Below, piece by piece: positions 20,774-35,179 of a stretch of DNA of 64,000 nucleotides (the first letter of the stretch is position 1; the number at the start of each line of letters is the position of its first letter). Origin of the DNA: Tremella fuciformis (taxonomy: Eukaryota > Basidiomycota > Tremellomycetes > Tremellales > Tremellaceae). The DNA is taken from NCBI GenBank assembly GCA_032768795.1, contig CP136490.1, positions 5,208,001-5,272,000 of the forward strand, read 5' to 3'. A program made the position numbers and the translations under genes. A model generated the notes under the pieces. It saw only the letters and a list, made by a program, of their open reading frames with translations. It was not told the DNA's origin and ran no database searches.

Positions 20774-21987
20774 CTATTGACCGCAGAGCCAAGGCTCTAA
20801 GCGCAACTGGGACAGAGCCGGTCGGTCCTGCGGTTGCAGTTGCAGTAGCTAGTCGCGTTAGCTGAACATCGTTTACCGGGACAGGGCGACATACCAGGAG
20901 CATGAAGTTGCGCGACTCCTTGCTGACATGGTCTGGGAACCGCACATCACAACGACATATCCGAGATTGGACGACTGCAGATAAGCTCCTCCGGATTCTC
21001 ATTATTGCTACGCAGTGAAGAGTGTCTCACGTCGCGGAACGTCTGCGTCAAACGGTTCGTGTCCCGTCAAAAACTCGTACGTCAATACTCCAAGAGCCTG
21101 TCATTAGCGCCCCACACTGGTCGCACACAGGCGTTGGCCTACCCATACATCGACAGCACGTCCATATGCCTGCCCCAATATCATTTCCGGAGCGACATAA
21201 CTCAGAGTCCCTGCTATGGTCCGTTGACTATCATCGGCTTGAGAGTGTACGCTCCATCCGAAATCGCCAATCTTGATCTCTCCATCTTTGCCTGCTCGTC
21301 AGCTTGTTCCCGAAAGTCGCTCAAGCAGGCGACGTCACCAATGAGCAGGTTCTCTGGCTTGATATCACGATGAATGATGTCACGTTCATGCAGATACGCC
21401 AGGCCGGCTGCTACCTGGCCAATGTACTGACGATGAGCTGTAGCTATCCCGCTCTGGAGACCGCCGACCCGGCTGCTTCTACTCTCCGAGAATCTCCCGG
21501 CTTTGCGCAAATGCTTGAAGACCTCGCCTTGTCCTCCACAGTCAGCTGGAGCACTCGCATAAGCTTAGCCCGGCTCGCCTGCATATTCCAGCATCAAAAC
21601 GACGCGAGTTTGGTCATCGAACCAGTCGTAGAGCCTTATGATGTTCGGATGCCGGAGCTGTTGCATAATCTGACGGCGTGAGCGGGAGCGAGCGATCAAG
21701 CACTCACCTCTATTTCTCTTCTGACTTGAGTCTGCACACTCTGGGCCGCGATCTCCGCCTTTTCAAGGCATTTCAAGACGAGCACAAATGACTCGGCCTC
21801 TCGAGCTCGGGCGAGATAGACCTTCCCAAAGTGGCCCGCTCCATCAACTCATATCCACCTCAGGTCAAGATGCAAAGCTCTCACCTTTTCCAAGGGGTCT
21901 CCCGATGTCAAAGTCTTTGAGAGACCATTTCTTCGGTAAGCTCTTGCTGGGCTCTGGTTCGACTTCGTGTTCATCGAGAGGCTCCAT
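20774..21987 (-). CDS. Aurora-family serine/threonine protein kinase
   Basis: Mitotic kinase of the Aurora/Ipl1 type, acting in chromosome biorientation and cytokinesis. The minimal ATG (21987) gives [20 protein letters not shown], then [14 protein letters not shown] and the Gly-rich loop [12 protein letters not shown]. Catalytic residues are in place: Lys in [18 protein letters not shown], and DFGWSVHS, which is an Aurora hallmark. The activation segment reads [15 protein letters not shown] instead of the common TLDYLPPEM. Then come [36 protein letters not shown] and a last exon [20 protein letters not shown], reached through a TAG acceptor. About seven exons. The reading is open upstream of the ATG but reaches a stop, so a longer N-terminus from another exon is possible. 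Confidence 0.85.
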
Positions 21988-22423
21988 CGCTTGTCCCGAT
22001 CTCAATGTGCGGTATCTGATGACTGCAGCGATTTCGACAAAGTCATACGCGTCGCGGACGTGTCCGATGGAAGAGTGGCCGTCAGGCACGACCGAGAGCC
22101 AGCACTTGAACCGTCGATCCGTGACTCCTCTTGACTATACTTCACGCCGGCCGCCTGTTGCACAGTTGCGTATTATTCCTCCCCGCCGTGGCTTCGCGAT
22201 GTAGGTATGTGCAAGGACAATAGTACTCCACAACTAGGTACCGGTAGCGTGTGGTCTGAAACAGATGGATGGTCAAAAGAGAGGTCTGTGCTGAACTATC
22301 CCTGATTTACATCCCCGTCTCCAGCAGCTCGCAGCCCGCCATCATCACTGTTGGCTCGCTCACTGATCCTCTCACATCTTCGACACATCGCACAGTCACC
22401 GCTCAGCGTGTCGGTGACCGACG
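21988..22423. other. Divergent promoter region, Aurora kinase / TPR-SET copy 1
   Basis: Part next to the kinase (to about 22140) is open in the kinase frame and could be an additional 5' exon. The rest appears to be promoter. No other gene seen. Confidence 0.4.
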
Positions 22424-25125
22424 ATGACGACCGCTCCAGGTGATCGAAGGCTGAACTCTCAGGTTGAAGCAAATTTCAACTTGGCCAGAGGGACGTATGA
22501 GGTAAGGTAGCATGGAACCCAACACACCCCGGGCTGATGCAGCAGAGAAACAGAGACACAGCACCTGCCAAGCTCTCCCAAGATCAGCTGATCAGTCGGG
22601 CAAAGACGCTCAAAGAGTATCCCAGACACCCGTTGGAAGGCAAGAAGAGGCTGCCATACCAATTCGTGCCGTCTTACCTGCCCGGTCACACCTACAGCTC
22701 TACGACGAGCTGGAGAGACTTGACACCCATATCTGCTGAAGAATTGGAGTGCCCAAAAAGACACAATGGTCAGCTTGTGCGCCCAGTCACGCCCGTATAG
22801 CTGACCATCAGGACGGGTTCTCTTCTGTCGGATCCTCACCAAGCCAGTCATCATGATGGGTGTCACCTTGTAAGCATCGGTCTATCGATGCTGTGGTATT
22901 GCAATTGATTCGGGAAGTGCGACCGAGGACCCAGCGGGTCTGACGGTCAATGTAACTATCCAGCAGGTGACGCCTCACCTTATCAGCAAGCTCCCTGAAT
23001 CGGTGATCGAGACGATCTACGCACCTGGTACAATGCTCGCCATCAAAGAGCCGACCATGAAGTTTGTTCTGAAAGGACCGCCCGCCGTCAGGGTCGAGGT
23101 GGTGTCCGACGTTGAGCGGATCCATCCTCTTTGCCCAGATTTACCCCAGCTTCACTGGGCTTACAAACCCGTCGTGGGCGTTTCCCGTGAGGCAGATGTG
23201 CTGCTCTTGATCGTCAGAAAGCCGATTTGCGGACCGCCGTGCAGATCAAGGAGTCAGGAAATAAGGCTGTTGCCAAAAGTCAGTACCTGGTGAGAGACTT
23301 GATCTTGCCGCAGTGGCCATGCTCATGTGCGTAGCTGGCCGTGCATGAGTACTCATACGCACTCACATGCCCCCCTGAACAGCTCGACGACAAGCTGAGA
23401 TTCATCCTCCTCAGCAACCGCGCGCTAGCAAATGTCAAACTCGGACGTCCTGCTTCGGCCTATCGCGACTGTCTGGATGCTGAGGAGCTAGCAGACAAGG
23501 CTGAAGCTACCAAGGACCAATACACGCGCCTCGGTTGGAGGAAAGCCCTAGCTGCCTATGACCTGCGCCTATGGGAGACAGCCAAAGAGTACACGATGAA
23601 GTCACTGGAGGCTGGAGTCGTCGAAGCTCGACCGATGCTTGACAAGATCGCCAATAGACTGGCGGAGCAAGTCTTGGGTCATACCGCTTACGATTGGAAG
23701 TCGATGTTTGTCGATTACACTTCTGGTAGCATCCTCGATGTCGCCGACTACTGGGGACCAATTGAGGTGAGGGGCAGTACGGTACGGCAAGTGCAAGGCG
23801 TCTTCCTGAAGGCCGACGTCAAGGCGGGTGACCTGCTTTTCGTGGAGACAGCCTTCATGCATGCCGCACCTTCAGAGATTCGCAAGACCTCGTTGAACCA
23901 ATTCGACTTTTCGACGGGACATGCGGCTCGGGGCACACAAGTACTGGCTATACATAAGACGGTACACCGCCTGATCGACGCCCCGGGAGATATCGTCATG
24001 CTCCGTGCCGCCCAAAACGCGAAAGCTTCGCCGGATGCTTCGTTGCGTTTCAGCGAGGAAGAACGGCTCGCCATGGCGACTCAAAGAGACCCGGTCAACA
24101 TCGACCTGTCGGAAATACAAGAGATCAGCGAGATGTCCCACCACATGCACCCGCTTGCTCCCAACGGCTACGACCCGAACGCCTCAACCGACGATGAGGA
24201 GGCGAGACAGACGAGCCTCTTCCCCCTGGGCTCATCCATGTGTCACCAGTGCATGCCAAATGTCTATGTGTCTGTGTGGGGCAATGTGAGTTACCAGGCG
24301 ATTAGTCCTTTCCCAGAGCACACGATGACAAGGCTGACGAGCGAAAGGTCATGATCGTGCGTGCCCTGCACGACTTGCCAAAGGACTCCGAATTGTTCTC
24401 CTGTGCGACATCCGGCGCTGCAGCATATGACGAGCGCACTGTCCGATTGTCATTGCGAGGCATTGTCTGCCGATGCGATCTTTGCGTCGCCGATGCCTCC
24501 GAGGATCACCGAAAACGGGCTCAGATTCTCGAGACCGAGTTGCCCACAATGTTTGCCAAGCTCACTCATATCTCAGCAATGTACCCGTTGGGGGGGGGCG
24601 GTCAGGCGCGAGTCACTGCCTTGCGCGAGGCTAAGAGGTTGCTGAGCCGCGTCGAGCAGACATACACTCCAGGGAGGCGCATGCGGCCAGATTTACATAG
24701 CATACATCGTCTTCTGTCAGAGTTACAGATGAGAGACAATCCCAGTCAAGCTATCGAGGTTCGTGGACCCGTCATATCAGTTGTGAGCCTGCTGACTCCA
24801 AGCACGAAATCAAAGCCTTCGAGTCCGAAGGTGGTGTCCGGGCGACTCCGACGGAACGCAAGCAAACAGGCAGGACGATGAAACAGATCGGCCCAGATCG
24901 CGACGCAGCGTGTATCGTCATGATTCAGCTGGCGACTGTCTTGCACAGCGTTGGCGTAAGTCGAATATCTCACCAACCAGTGTAGCTGATTTGCAGAGAT
25001 CCGAGGAAGCCGCGGCATGGCTGAGAACGGCTCACTGGACCCACGACATAAGCATGGCAGGCGGTGCTTGGTTGTTCAAGCGACGTTTCGGTCAGTTCAT
25101 CCCTGGGGGCATCAAGTGGCAGTAA
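22424..25125 (+). CDS. TPR-SET domain protein, copy 1, with degenerate SET motifs (likely pseudoenzyme)
   Basis: Member of the fungal TPR-SET (SMYD-like) protein family. The ATG at 22424 gives MTTAPGDRRLNSQVEANF. Order: a helical N-terminus; a beta-rich domain (GRVLFCRILTKPVIMMGVTF, then APGTMLAIKEPTMKF); three TPR-like repeats with VHEYSYALTCPPEQLDD, LLSNRALANVKLGRPASAYR and WRKALAAYDLRLWETAKEY; the split SET domain starting GPIEVRGS. The SET motifs are damaged: the usual G-x-G-R-G is VRQVQGVF, NHSCxPN is CHQCMPN, and the catalytic Tyr segment is LFSCATSG. The post-SET CRCDLC cysteines remain. It ends GGIKWQ. About seven introns. Its neighbour downstream is an intact paralog, so methyltransferase activity here is doubtful; a binding or scaffold role is inference. 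Confidence 0.82.
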
Positions 25126-25524
25126 GAGTGTCGACAGATCCGGTTTCATGAAGTTTGAAGATACCCTTTGCCCCCCTGTTCTCCTTTCTGCATCTTGCGA
25201 CCATCAACATGTCGAGGCACCATGCGCCTGACTGAAATAGCCAAGACATCGAGGGCGCGAGAGAGACGGCGCCTTTGCACCTGATCGACCGGTGTTCCAC
25301 TGAAATCATTGACCTGGACTAACTTAGCGCCAACGCCCTTCGGTGAGACCGGCGATGTGAACGCTGATCAGTTACTGACGTCTCCTTGACTACGTTGCGG
25401 GCGGCACCGCTGACACGCTAGAATTTTCTTGTGAGGCGCAAAACTGTCTCGCACCTCACTTATTTGACTTTGGCTCTTTCCTTGATCTGTCCCCGCGAGA
25501 AGGCTGCCCAGAGCCATTATCGAT
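25126..25524. other. Intergenic between TPR-SET copies
   Basis: About 400 bases of 3' flank of copy 1 and promoter of copy 2. No open frame of note. Confidence 0.5.
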
Positions 25525-28334
25525 ATGCCCCGACGCGGTCGTACGTCTGCTCGAAAAAACACTCGTCGCCATGACACTGCTGAACCGGATGACGACGACA
25601 GCTTCGACTTCGGGTTGTTTCAAATGATGTTCATGATGGCGGCTATACAGCGCGACCTTGAAGGGTCGTCCGAAAGTGACAACATGCAGAGGCTGTTGCA
25701 TCAAGCCGAAATTGCCAGAGAGCGATGGATTGTGCGCTGAAGACCGCTGAGAGGATGGTGGCTGATGAGAAGCTCAACGTGTCGTCTTTGCCCAAAAGAC
25801 TGACTGGGTGGCAGCTTCATGGCCGGACCCGAATCCTCCTGGAGGACGCAACGATGGCGGAGGACATGGAGCAGATGGACAAGTCCAACATGTTGCATTA
25901 CTCTCAGATCGCCCTCGGTCTGCCCACCCATTGCTCCACAACGGAGTGGGATAGGCTCGAAGCTGTCGGCATCAGCCAGCTCGAGTGTCCCAGATATCAT
26001 GGAGGTGTGCCCAAAGCGTCCAATTCTCAGGGATAAGCGCAGCTGATCGCCTAGGCAAGGTCCTCATCGGTCGCATTCTCACGAGTCCGGCACGCGGCGC
26101 TGGAGTCACCTTGTAAGCTGTACAGCAAACCCGTCAAAGGATTTTCACTGAGAACAAGCGCCGTTGAAGATCCAGCGGGTTTGGCGATCCATGTGACGAT
26201 CATGCATCCCACCAACGGACCGACGCGATTGACACCCAAGGAGACGTTCGACGCGATTTACCCTGTCGGCGGGGTGATTGCTATTCGCGAGCCGGACGTC
26301 AGATTCGTGCAGAATGGGGGTGTTGGTATTCGTGTCGAGATCCCGAGCGACGTGGTCCGTGTGCACGCGTCCGACAAACGTATCCGCACTCTTACATGGA
26401 AGTTCGCCTCTCCCGTAAGCTCTTGGGTCGAATCTTGATTTGGTGGGCTTACGGAGCAGACTCAAGATGCGAGAAAGGCCATCGACCTCAAAGAATCCGG
26501 CAACCGATACATGGCCAAAGGTCAATATTGGGTACGTTGTCCTGGACCAAATCTCCGTCTGTAAAGGCACTTACGCACAGCTCGCGGTGCACGAGTATAC
26601 ATACGCGCTCGCATTTCCGGAAGACCAACTCGACTCGTTGCTGCTCTATACTCTATATGCGAATCGCGCCATGGCCAATCTCAAAAGCGAGAGGCCTGGA
26701 GCGGCGTACCGCGACTGCCTTCAAGCGGAAACCCTCGGCAGCGAGATCTCAACGAGTGCTGACCAGAAAAAGAAGATCGCCTGGCGCAAAGCCGCAGCTG
26801 CGTACGCTATGCGTGTGTGGCAGCATGCCCACGACCTAGCTCGAGTCGCAGTCGACCTCGGTGTCGATTCAGCCACTACACTGGTCAAGTCTTCCGCTTC
26901 CCGACTCCGAGAGCAGACGGGACAATTTGACTGGGAGGCAATCTTCAAATCGTATGGTGCGAAGCAGAAACTCGATCTTGCCGACTACAATGGCCCCATC
27001 GAGGTGCGCGACAGTCCCGGAAGGGGTCGAGGCGTCTTCCTTACAGCCGATGTAAGGGCAGGGGACCTGCTTCTGGTGGAGAAAGCTCTAGTCCATGCGG
27101 GGAAAGAGGATCTGGGTAGTGTCTTCTACACGCAGATCAACTTCGCGACAAATCACGCCGACTCGGGCACGCATGTGGTTGCCGGACAAAAGGCTGTGCA
27201 TCAGCTGATGGACAACACGGGACTTCAGCCCGTATGGAACAGTCTATGCGGCGTGGGCAAGCGATCGGAATCCACGCCTTTCGTGTCTGAGGCCGAGCGT
27301 CTCAAAGGTCTCCATTCCATCCCGGATATCGATGTCATGCTGCTGGAAGACGTCTTCACGGCGAACGCGTACGGATTGCCAGAACTAACGGCCAATCTCG
27401 ATCAGATATCAGCCTGCGATAAAGAGGAGAAGCGCTGCACTACGCTCTGGGCCTTGACATCCATTTTCAATCACTCTTGCCTGCCGAACATCTCGCTCCA
27501 GCGTTGGGGAGAAGTGAGTCACATCGCTTCCCGGTCAAGCTCACAGTCAGTTTGCCGTCGTGCGTGCTCGTAGCGACATGCTTGCCGGTACAGAGCTCTT
27601 TTCATGCTACTTCCCAGCGGACCTTACCCTCGCTGATCGCCGCGACCGTTCTCAGAAATGGAAGTTTGTATGCGATTGCAAGCTGTGCATCGACGACGTT
27701 TGCGACAATCAACAAGTCCGCGAACACCTCATCAAAGAGGTTCTGCCCAAAGTTGTCAGTCAGAGCAACAGCGTGCTGCGACGCGCAAATCCAAGCCTCA
27801 TCTGGAAGGCCGAGAAGCGAGATGCCCTCCAAGCGGCCGAAGCCCTCCTCGCGAATATCGAAGTGACTTCTGCACCGGACAGGTCGATCAATCCCCACCT
27901 GTTTCCCCTCTATCGGGTGCTCTCGGATCATTACTCTCACTCAGATCTGCGCAAGGCTATCAAGGCGAGTTCCTCGCATGGGGGATGCCGACAGACTGAC
28001 CAGTTTAGGCCGACATCAAGTCTCTCGAATGTGCGGGCACCGTCATGGCTTCTTCGGACCAGCGCAAGGAGCACGGCCGGACCATTCATGAGCTTGGGTC
28101 GACCCAAGATTGTGTCCTCGTGAGGAGCATGATAAACCTCGCGGAGCTTCACAAGGAGAACAGCGTACGTGCATTGACATCTGCCGCACCCAAGCTGACT
28201 CGCAGGACCGAGCGGAAGCCACCGCCTGGCTGAAGACTGCCTGCTGGGCGCATCAAGTCTTGGTTGGTGGCGGTCCCGCCCTTTTCCACATGCGATACAA
28301 ACAAGCCATGCCCAAGGGCATCGCGTATAAGTAA
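25525..28334 (+). CDS. TPR-SET domain protein, copy 2, with intact SET motifs
   Basis: Tandem paralog of the upstream gene with the same layout. Beta-rich N-terminal domain: GKVLIGRILTSP, DPAGLAIHVTI, YPVGGVIAIREPDVRF. TPR block: LAVHEYTYALAFPEDQLD, YANRAMANLKSERPGAAYRD, WRKAAAAYAMRVWQHA. SET domain: GPIEVRDSPGRGRGVFLTAD, SIFNHSCLPNISL, ELFSCYFPAD, then post-SET CDCKLC. All SAM and lysine-binding motifs are therefore present, so this copy should be a working protein lysine methyltransferase; its substrate is unknown. It ends MPKGIAYK. The 5' end is uncertain: an ATG at 25525 opens 71 codons (MPRRGRTSARKN), while the conserved part is in another frame from an ATG at 25725. A missed intron or a frameshift would join them; if not, the start is 25725. 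Confidence 0.83.
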
Positions 28335-28612
28335 TCGACGTTCGTTTCCTCTCTTTCGATTCCCTGGCCGAAAAATCGCGGAAAAGCACCACCCTGACAT
28401 GTTCATTCATATTCCGTATCACGCTTGAGGATCTCGTTTACTCTGACATATGCAATAATCGTGCGCTTGTGCATTGTCTGGTCTGCAATTGGGACGAGGG
28501 CATCTGACATGCGACTGCAGAGACAGAGGAGTGATCTATGTATCGCGGCGGGCTATAAGGTGAACAAGATAAAACCGTGATGCGGAGTGAGGATACTGTA
28601 TTATATCGACAA

Positions 28613-31044
<2,432 letters not shown>

Positions 31045-31588
31045 CTTGCCGGCTTTCTTGATCTGCCACGTCTTTTCGAAGTCTTTGCAAGCTCTATAGG
31101 CGGTCTCGCAACGCTAGGACAGTCAGACAATATGCAGAGAAGGGCGAAACGTCGAGGCAAGATGGCGAGGAGTTGGGAAGGTGTAATTGGCGGAAAGGTT
31201 CGAGCGAGCGAAGGAGGCAGACACACTCCAGGTTGTCCGTAGCGGAGTGGCGACTGTCTACGGTACTCTACAGCTGTTCAGATCTACATATACATGAAAA
31301 GAGAGAGGAAGGAAAGAAGGAAAGAAGCAACAGCCAGCTTCAATATCGGACGGTCCACCACCGACGCTCAGCCAAAAAATCTGGTCCTCGTCGCGTCACC
31401 CTGAGTTCCGTTGGAAGCAACGTGGTCTGATTTAGATACTGTAACCTGTCGGACGCGTCGAGCGGCAGAAGATACAAAATTGAGATGCATCAAGTCCCCT
31501 CTGCGCACCATGGGGGACGAGGGTGTGAGCTGCAAGACCATTGGAAGCCATAAGGGAACTATACTGTGAGCTTACGACGGGGACCAGC
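31045..31588. other. Intergenic, upstream of CTP synthase
   Basis: Contains the CTP synthase 5' leader and promoter and the 3' flank of the next minus-strand gene. A purine-rich stretch lies near 31298-31330. No gene seen. Confidence 0.5.
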
Positions 31589-33256
31589 TCAAGGTGTACT
31601 CGCCATAAATCCTCTGCCGCCGCTTTGATAAGTCTTGACCAGGTCCAGAACCCGCTGAACCCGGGCGCGAGGAGTGTACCGTCTTCTGGCTTCGACAAAC
31701 GCGTCCACCGCCTTCTGCTTGAGCGTCTCTGTTGGCGTTGCGGCCAGAAAGTCTTTGATCTGCGTCGCCGGCAGAGAGCGATCATGTGATTGAGGGTGCT
31801 TGAGCGGGATGATGAGCGGCCCAAGAACCTCTGCAACCTCAGTAAACCTATTGCTTGCGTCTTCGGGGGTCACCCACGATGTTCAACTTCTGGCACAGTC
31901 ATCGCGACCACGCATCCCGCCATGAACGCCTCAACGACGCGCTCATCCACCAATCCCTCTCGCCAATTGTCGAAAACGCAGATGCCCGCATCTCTGAGTG
32001 CCTTCGCGTCCTTGCTTTGCCATTGTTCGTACGAATGCGCATATTTGCTTTGGGGGAGATAAGGATCTTCGTCAGGACCAAATTCTGGCGGTGCTGGAGT
32101 GGAGGCTGTCGTCAATACCTCCTGTCTGTTCGAAAGCGCAACGGACAGCGGTGTATAGACCATTGCTTGCCCCAAGGTAGCCTTGGCAGCTCCTTCGAAG
32201 GCGTGTCGGGAGGAGGGAAGTAGGACACTGTCTTCCGGAGAGTGCGACGATCGGGATAGAAAATGGCAGGACTGGTTTATGAGATATAGTCAAAGCAGAT
32301 GAGCCAGAACTTACTCGGCCTGTCATCAGTGACTGACTTGAAGCACAAGAAGGAGCTTACGGCTGGCATCACGTGGGCGAAAAGGCCCATCTCAAAGTCG
32401 GCATGTTGGGCCTTGATGTTCTCATATTGCAGCTCGTCCGCGAGCAGGAGGTGTGGCCGGGGCAGCAGGACGAGCTGACTTGAGTTCCGCAGAATCCATT
32501 GCGAAAGACTCACATCCGCTTGATGATCATAGATCGGGGTCGCAGACGAAGATGACCCAACGAGCTCGCTAGACCATGAGCGATGAGTTAAGAAATAAGA
32601 GCTTCGACATCCTCACCTGATCCACAGAGACTGAGGGCATGGTCTGCTATGACTTGTCGGCGCGTCGCCAATATGCCACACGATATCCGCGCAACCTAAG
32701 GAGGCGAGATTGTGGGCGGGATCACTGACTGGATCCCAGTTGGGCGAGAAAGGACTGGTGATTGTCACATTTGCGCCTGCCGCCTGACGCAAGACAGTGA
32801 GTGTCTGTAATGCTCGGGGGACATGCGCGGAGTCATCTTCCCTCAGTTTCAAGACGTAGGGCAGAGGCGAAACCTACATGCCAGATCTGAGGAGTGTCAG
32901 CACGCCTCGCATGGACACGCAATGATCCTACCGATGTATATCAAGAAGGACTGCTTGACATCGCAGGTCTCTTCATCACCCGCAACATGGTCGAAAGGGG
33001 TCGACGCCTTGCCGTACCACTGAGGGTACCCAAAAGAGGCTGAGTCATTAGCACCGATCCGCCAAGCGGGTTGCTGTGTCGTTGTGAAGGTGAGGAGATC
33101 ATGATGAACGTCAAGATATCTACAATTGTCAAGGTCTAGAATCTCCCTTTTCTCCGGTCTCGTCCATCTAGCGTAGATCCACGCTAAGAAGAGGATCGAA
33201 GATGGGAGGAGAAGGAGGAGGGAGAGCGGTTGGGGTCGTGAGGGAGTGAGAAGCAT
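31589..33256 (-). CDS. Putative type II membrane glycosyltransferase-like protein
   Basis: The ATG at 33256 opens MLLTPSRPQPLSLLLLLPSS, a signal-anchor helix followed by ARWTRPEKRE, giving a type II Golgi/ER topology. Lumenal segments in order: WRIGANDSASFGYPQWYGK, VLKLREDD, ADIVWHIGDAP, LVLLPRPHLLLADELQ, DSVLLPSSRHAFEGAAKATL, DAGICVFDNWREGLVDERVV with EAFMAGCVVAMTVPE, and a C-terminal helical stretch ending GFMASTP. The block of D-x-C-F-x-x-W-x-E-x-x-V-x-E-A-F-x-A-G resembles the nucleotide-sugar half of GT-B/exostosin-like enzymes, as in other uncharacterised basidiomycete transferases. At least five introns are needed and several joins are not resolved. The family assignment is tentative; the membrane anchor is clear. 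Confidence 0.5.
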
Positions 33257-33643
33257 GGTGGGGAGGGACAGGAAGGGACAGAAGGGTCGAGCTAGTGTCA
33301 GCTGATTTGCATCTTGTATGCCTTTCCGTCCCAGGCGGATCAGGCGGGCATCGGCTCGAGCTGCTGGATGGCAGGTGGCAAGTCGGCCGAGGACAATGTC
33401 TAGAGGTCGAGCTTGACTGGAAAGCGCAGTCGAGATACAGGGGTCGAGCGGCGAAAGCGAAAGGGACACGGTTCATTTTGGGTCACCAACGCCGTCGTCC
33501 CCTTGCCGCCAGAGCTTCCACGCGCCTGATTTCTTCCAGCAATGATGAGTGAATGCATGGTTGGTAAGGTAACGCACTGTACTGTAGTACAACACCCTAG
33601 TTACAGATCTCTCGAATGTATACAACGCCCCTTCCTCGCTAGA
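33257..33643. other. Intergenic
   Basis: Promoter of the putative glycosyltransferase and 3' flank of HMG-CoA lyase. Open frames upstream of the anchor-protein ATG are in its 5' leader. Confidence 0.45.
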
Positions 33644-35179
33644 TCATTGGCCAACAGCCTCCTTTTCTCTCTTCATACGCCTTGCCCACATGGCTCGTCC
33701 GACCCGACTCTCGTTCCTTACGCCGAGCGTATGACTGACCCATGCCCCTGCCTCGACGAGCTTGTCTAGGTTGACGCCTGTCTCATACCCTAATGCGTGA
33801 AGTGCGTAGACGACGTCTTCTGTCGCCACGTTGCCGGTTGCACCTGGAGAATAGGGGCAACCGCCTAGTCCTGCCAAAGAAGAGTCGACCGTTCTCAGAC
33901 CCAAAGGCAGTAATGCGAGGATAGATGGCAGAGCTAACGAGAACGTATCATGACACTAATATTAGCCGAAACCCACCAGCCCCAGCAGAACTCACGTGTG
34001 CGGCGATACGGTCCATGGGAACGCCTGCTCCCTGCAAGGATCTCCACAACAAGCGCCAAGCTTCGGGATTACCCTCTCCTGTCGTATCCCCAAGGCTGAT
34101 CTCATAGCAACCCATATCTACGAGTCGTTGGACCACGGGGACTACAACTTGCGGGTCGGTCTTGCCCGAGTATGGGTCGGACATGACGCATGACACATAG
34201 CCTCGGATGCGATAGCCATGTTCGCGTGCTTTTTGTACGACAGCCGGTAGGGCTGATAAGACCTTGTCGACCGAGGCGCCGTTGTTTGCTTTGGAGAAAG
34301 CCTTCGAATCAGCCGCAACCAGCAGTATTCAGTAGAGACCAACCTCGGTGGATGAGACGAAGACAGCTATCTCATCTGTCAAACGCTCTTGCCCCTTGTG
34401 CTGTCGGTCTTGCTCGAGAGCCAGGAGACTATCCAGTCCACGCATATTCGGTATGAGCACAGGGTAGTGTGCGACTCCCGAGTCCGCCGGATAGCGCGCG
34501 TCCTCAGGTGACGATTCGTAAGCCGATGCCGGCGGCAAGAGCGGCAACAGTGATGGGGTGTCCGCCATCTGACTTTCAGACATGGTCACCAAGATGCTCG
34601 GGTTCCGCTCACCTGAGGGACTCTATCGGGACGGACGAGACTGCCAACTTCTACATTCTTCAGGCCGGTGTCCAGGAGTTTCTTGATCATTTCTGCTTTT
34701 GTATCCGTACCGACGACAGGTAGAGGCAGATTCTGAAGCCCGTCTCTAGCCGAAACCTCTACGATCCTGAGGTCAGCCCGGGCGACTATGAGAGGAGAAT
34801 GCCCGCGGACGGGTGAAGTGACTTACCTGATGAATCTCCCTTTGCCGTCATGTCCTCTGACTGCCTGGTCAGACGATTCGGCCGTCTGAACCATCGCCGC
34901 CAGCGAGCGCCAGCTGGTGATGGTCGCACGCCGTCTCACTGGCCGTGACAGACACCTGGGAGCCGAGAAGCTGAGCGACCTCATGGGTGGCGAGGTGCTC
35001 ATGGACATGGCGACAAAGGTCCTTGGTGGAGTCGATGATGAAGGGAGGGGACGAAAACCAGGGAAGAAGGAGCTCGATATGGTCCTCACAGCTCTCGAGC
35101 TCTGGTGGGTGTTGGCAGAGAGTACGGAAGCTCTTGCGGGTCGAAGAAGCGGGAAGGCTCGCGGGAACCTAAAATGCAT
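33644..35179 (-). CDS. Hydroxymethylglutaryl-CoA lyase
   Basis: Cleaves HMG-CoA to acetyl-CoA and acetoacetate, the last step of leucine breakdown, in mitochondria. The start at 35179 gives an Arg/Ser-rich leader (MHFRFPRAFPLLRPARASVL) typical of a mitochondrial presequence. Then IVEVSARDGLQNLPLP (catalytic Arg-Asp), LLDTGLKNVEVGS, FVSSTEAFSKANNG, VSCVMSDPYSG, YEISLGDTTGEGNP, the metal-site HCHDTFSLAL and the active-site loop GLGGCPYSPGATGNVATED. At least five introns. The C-terminus (KEAVGQ) lacks the peroxisomal tripeptide found in some lyases. All catalytic residues known for the family are present. Confidence 0.93.

Noticed and set aside
23341..24354. TPR-SET copy 1 as a pseudogene
   Set aside because: Its catalytic motifs are degraded, but the frame is intact over all exons, splice sites are good and the non-catalytic domains are conserved, so a functional pseudoenzyme fits better than a dead gene.
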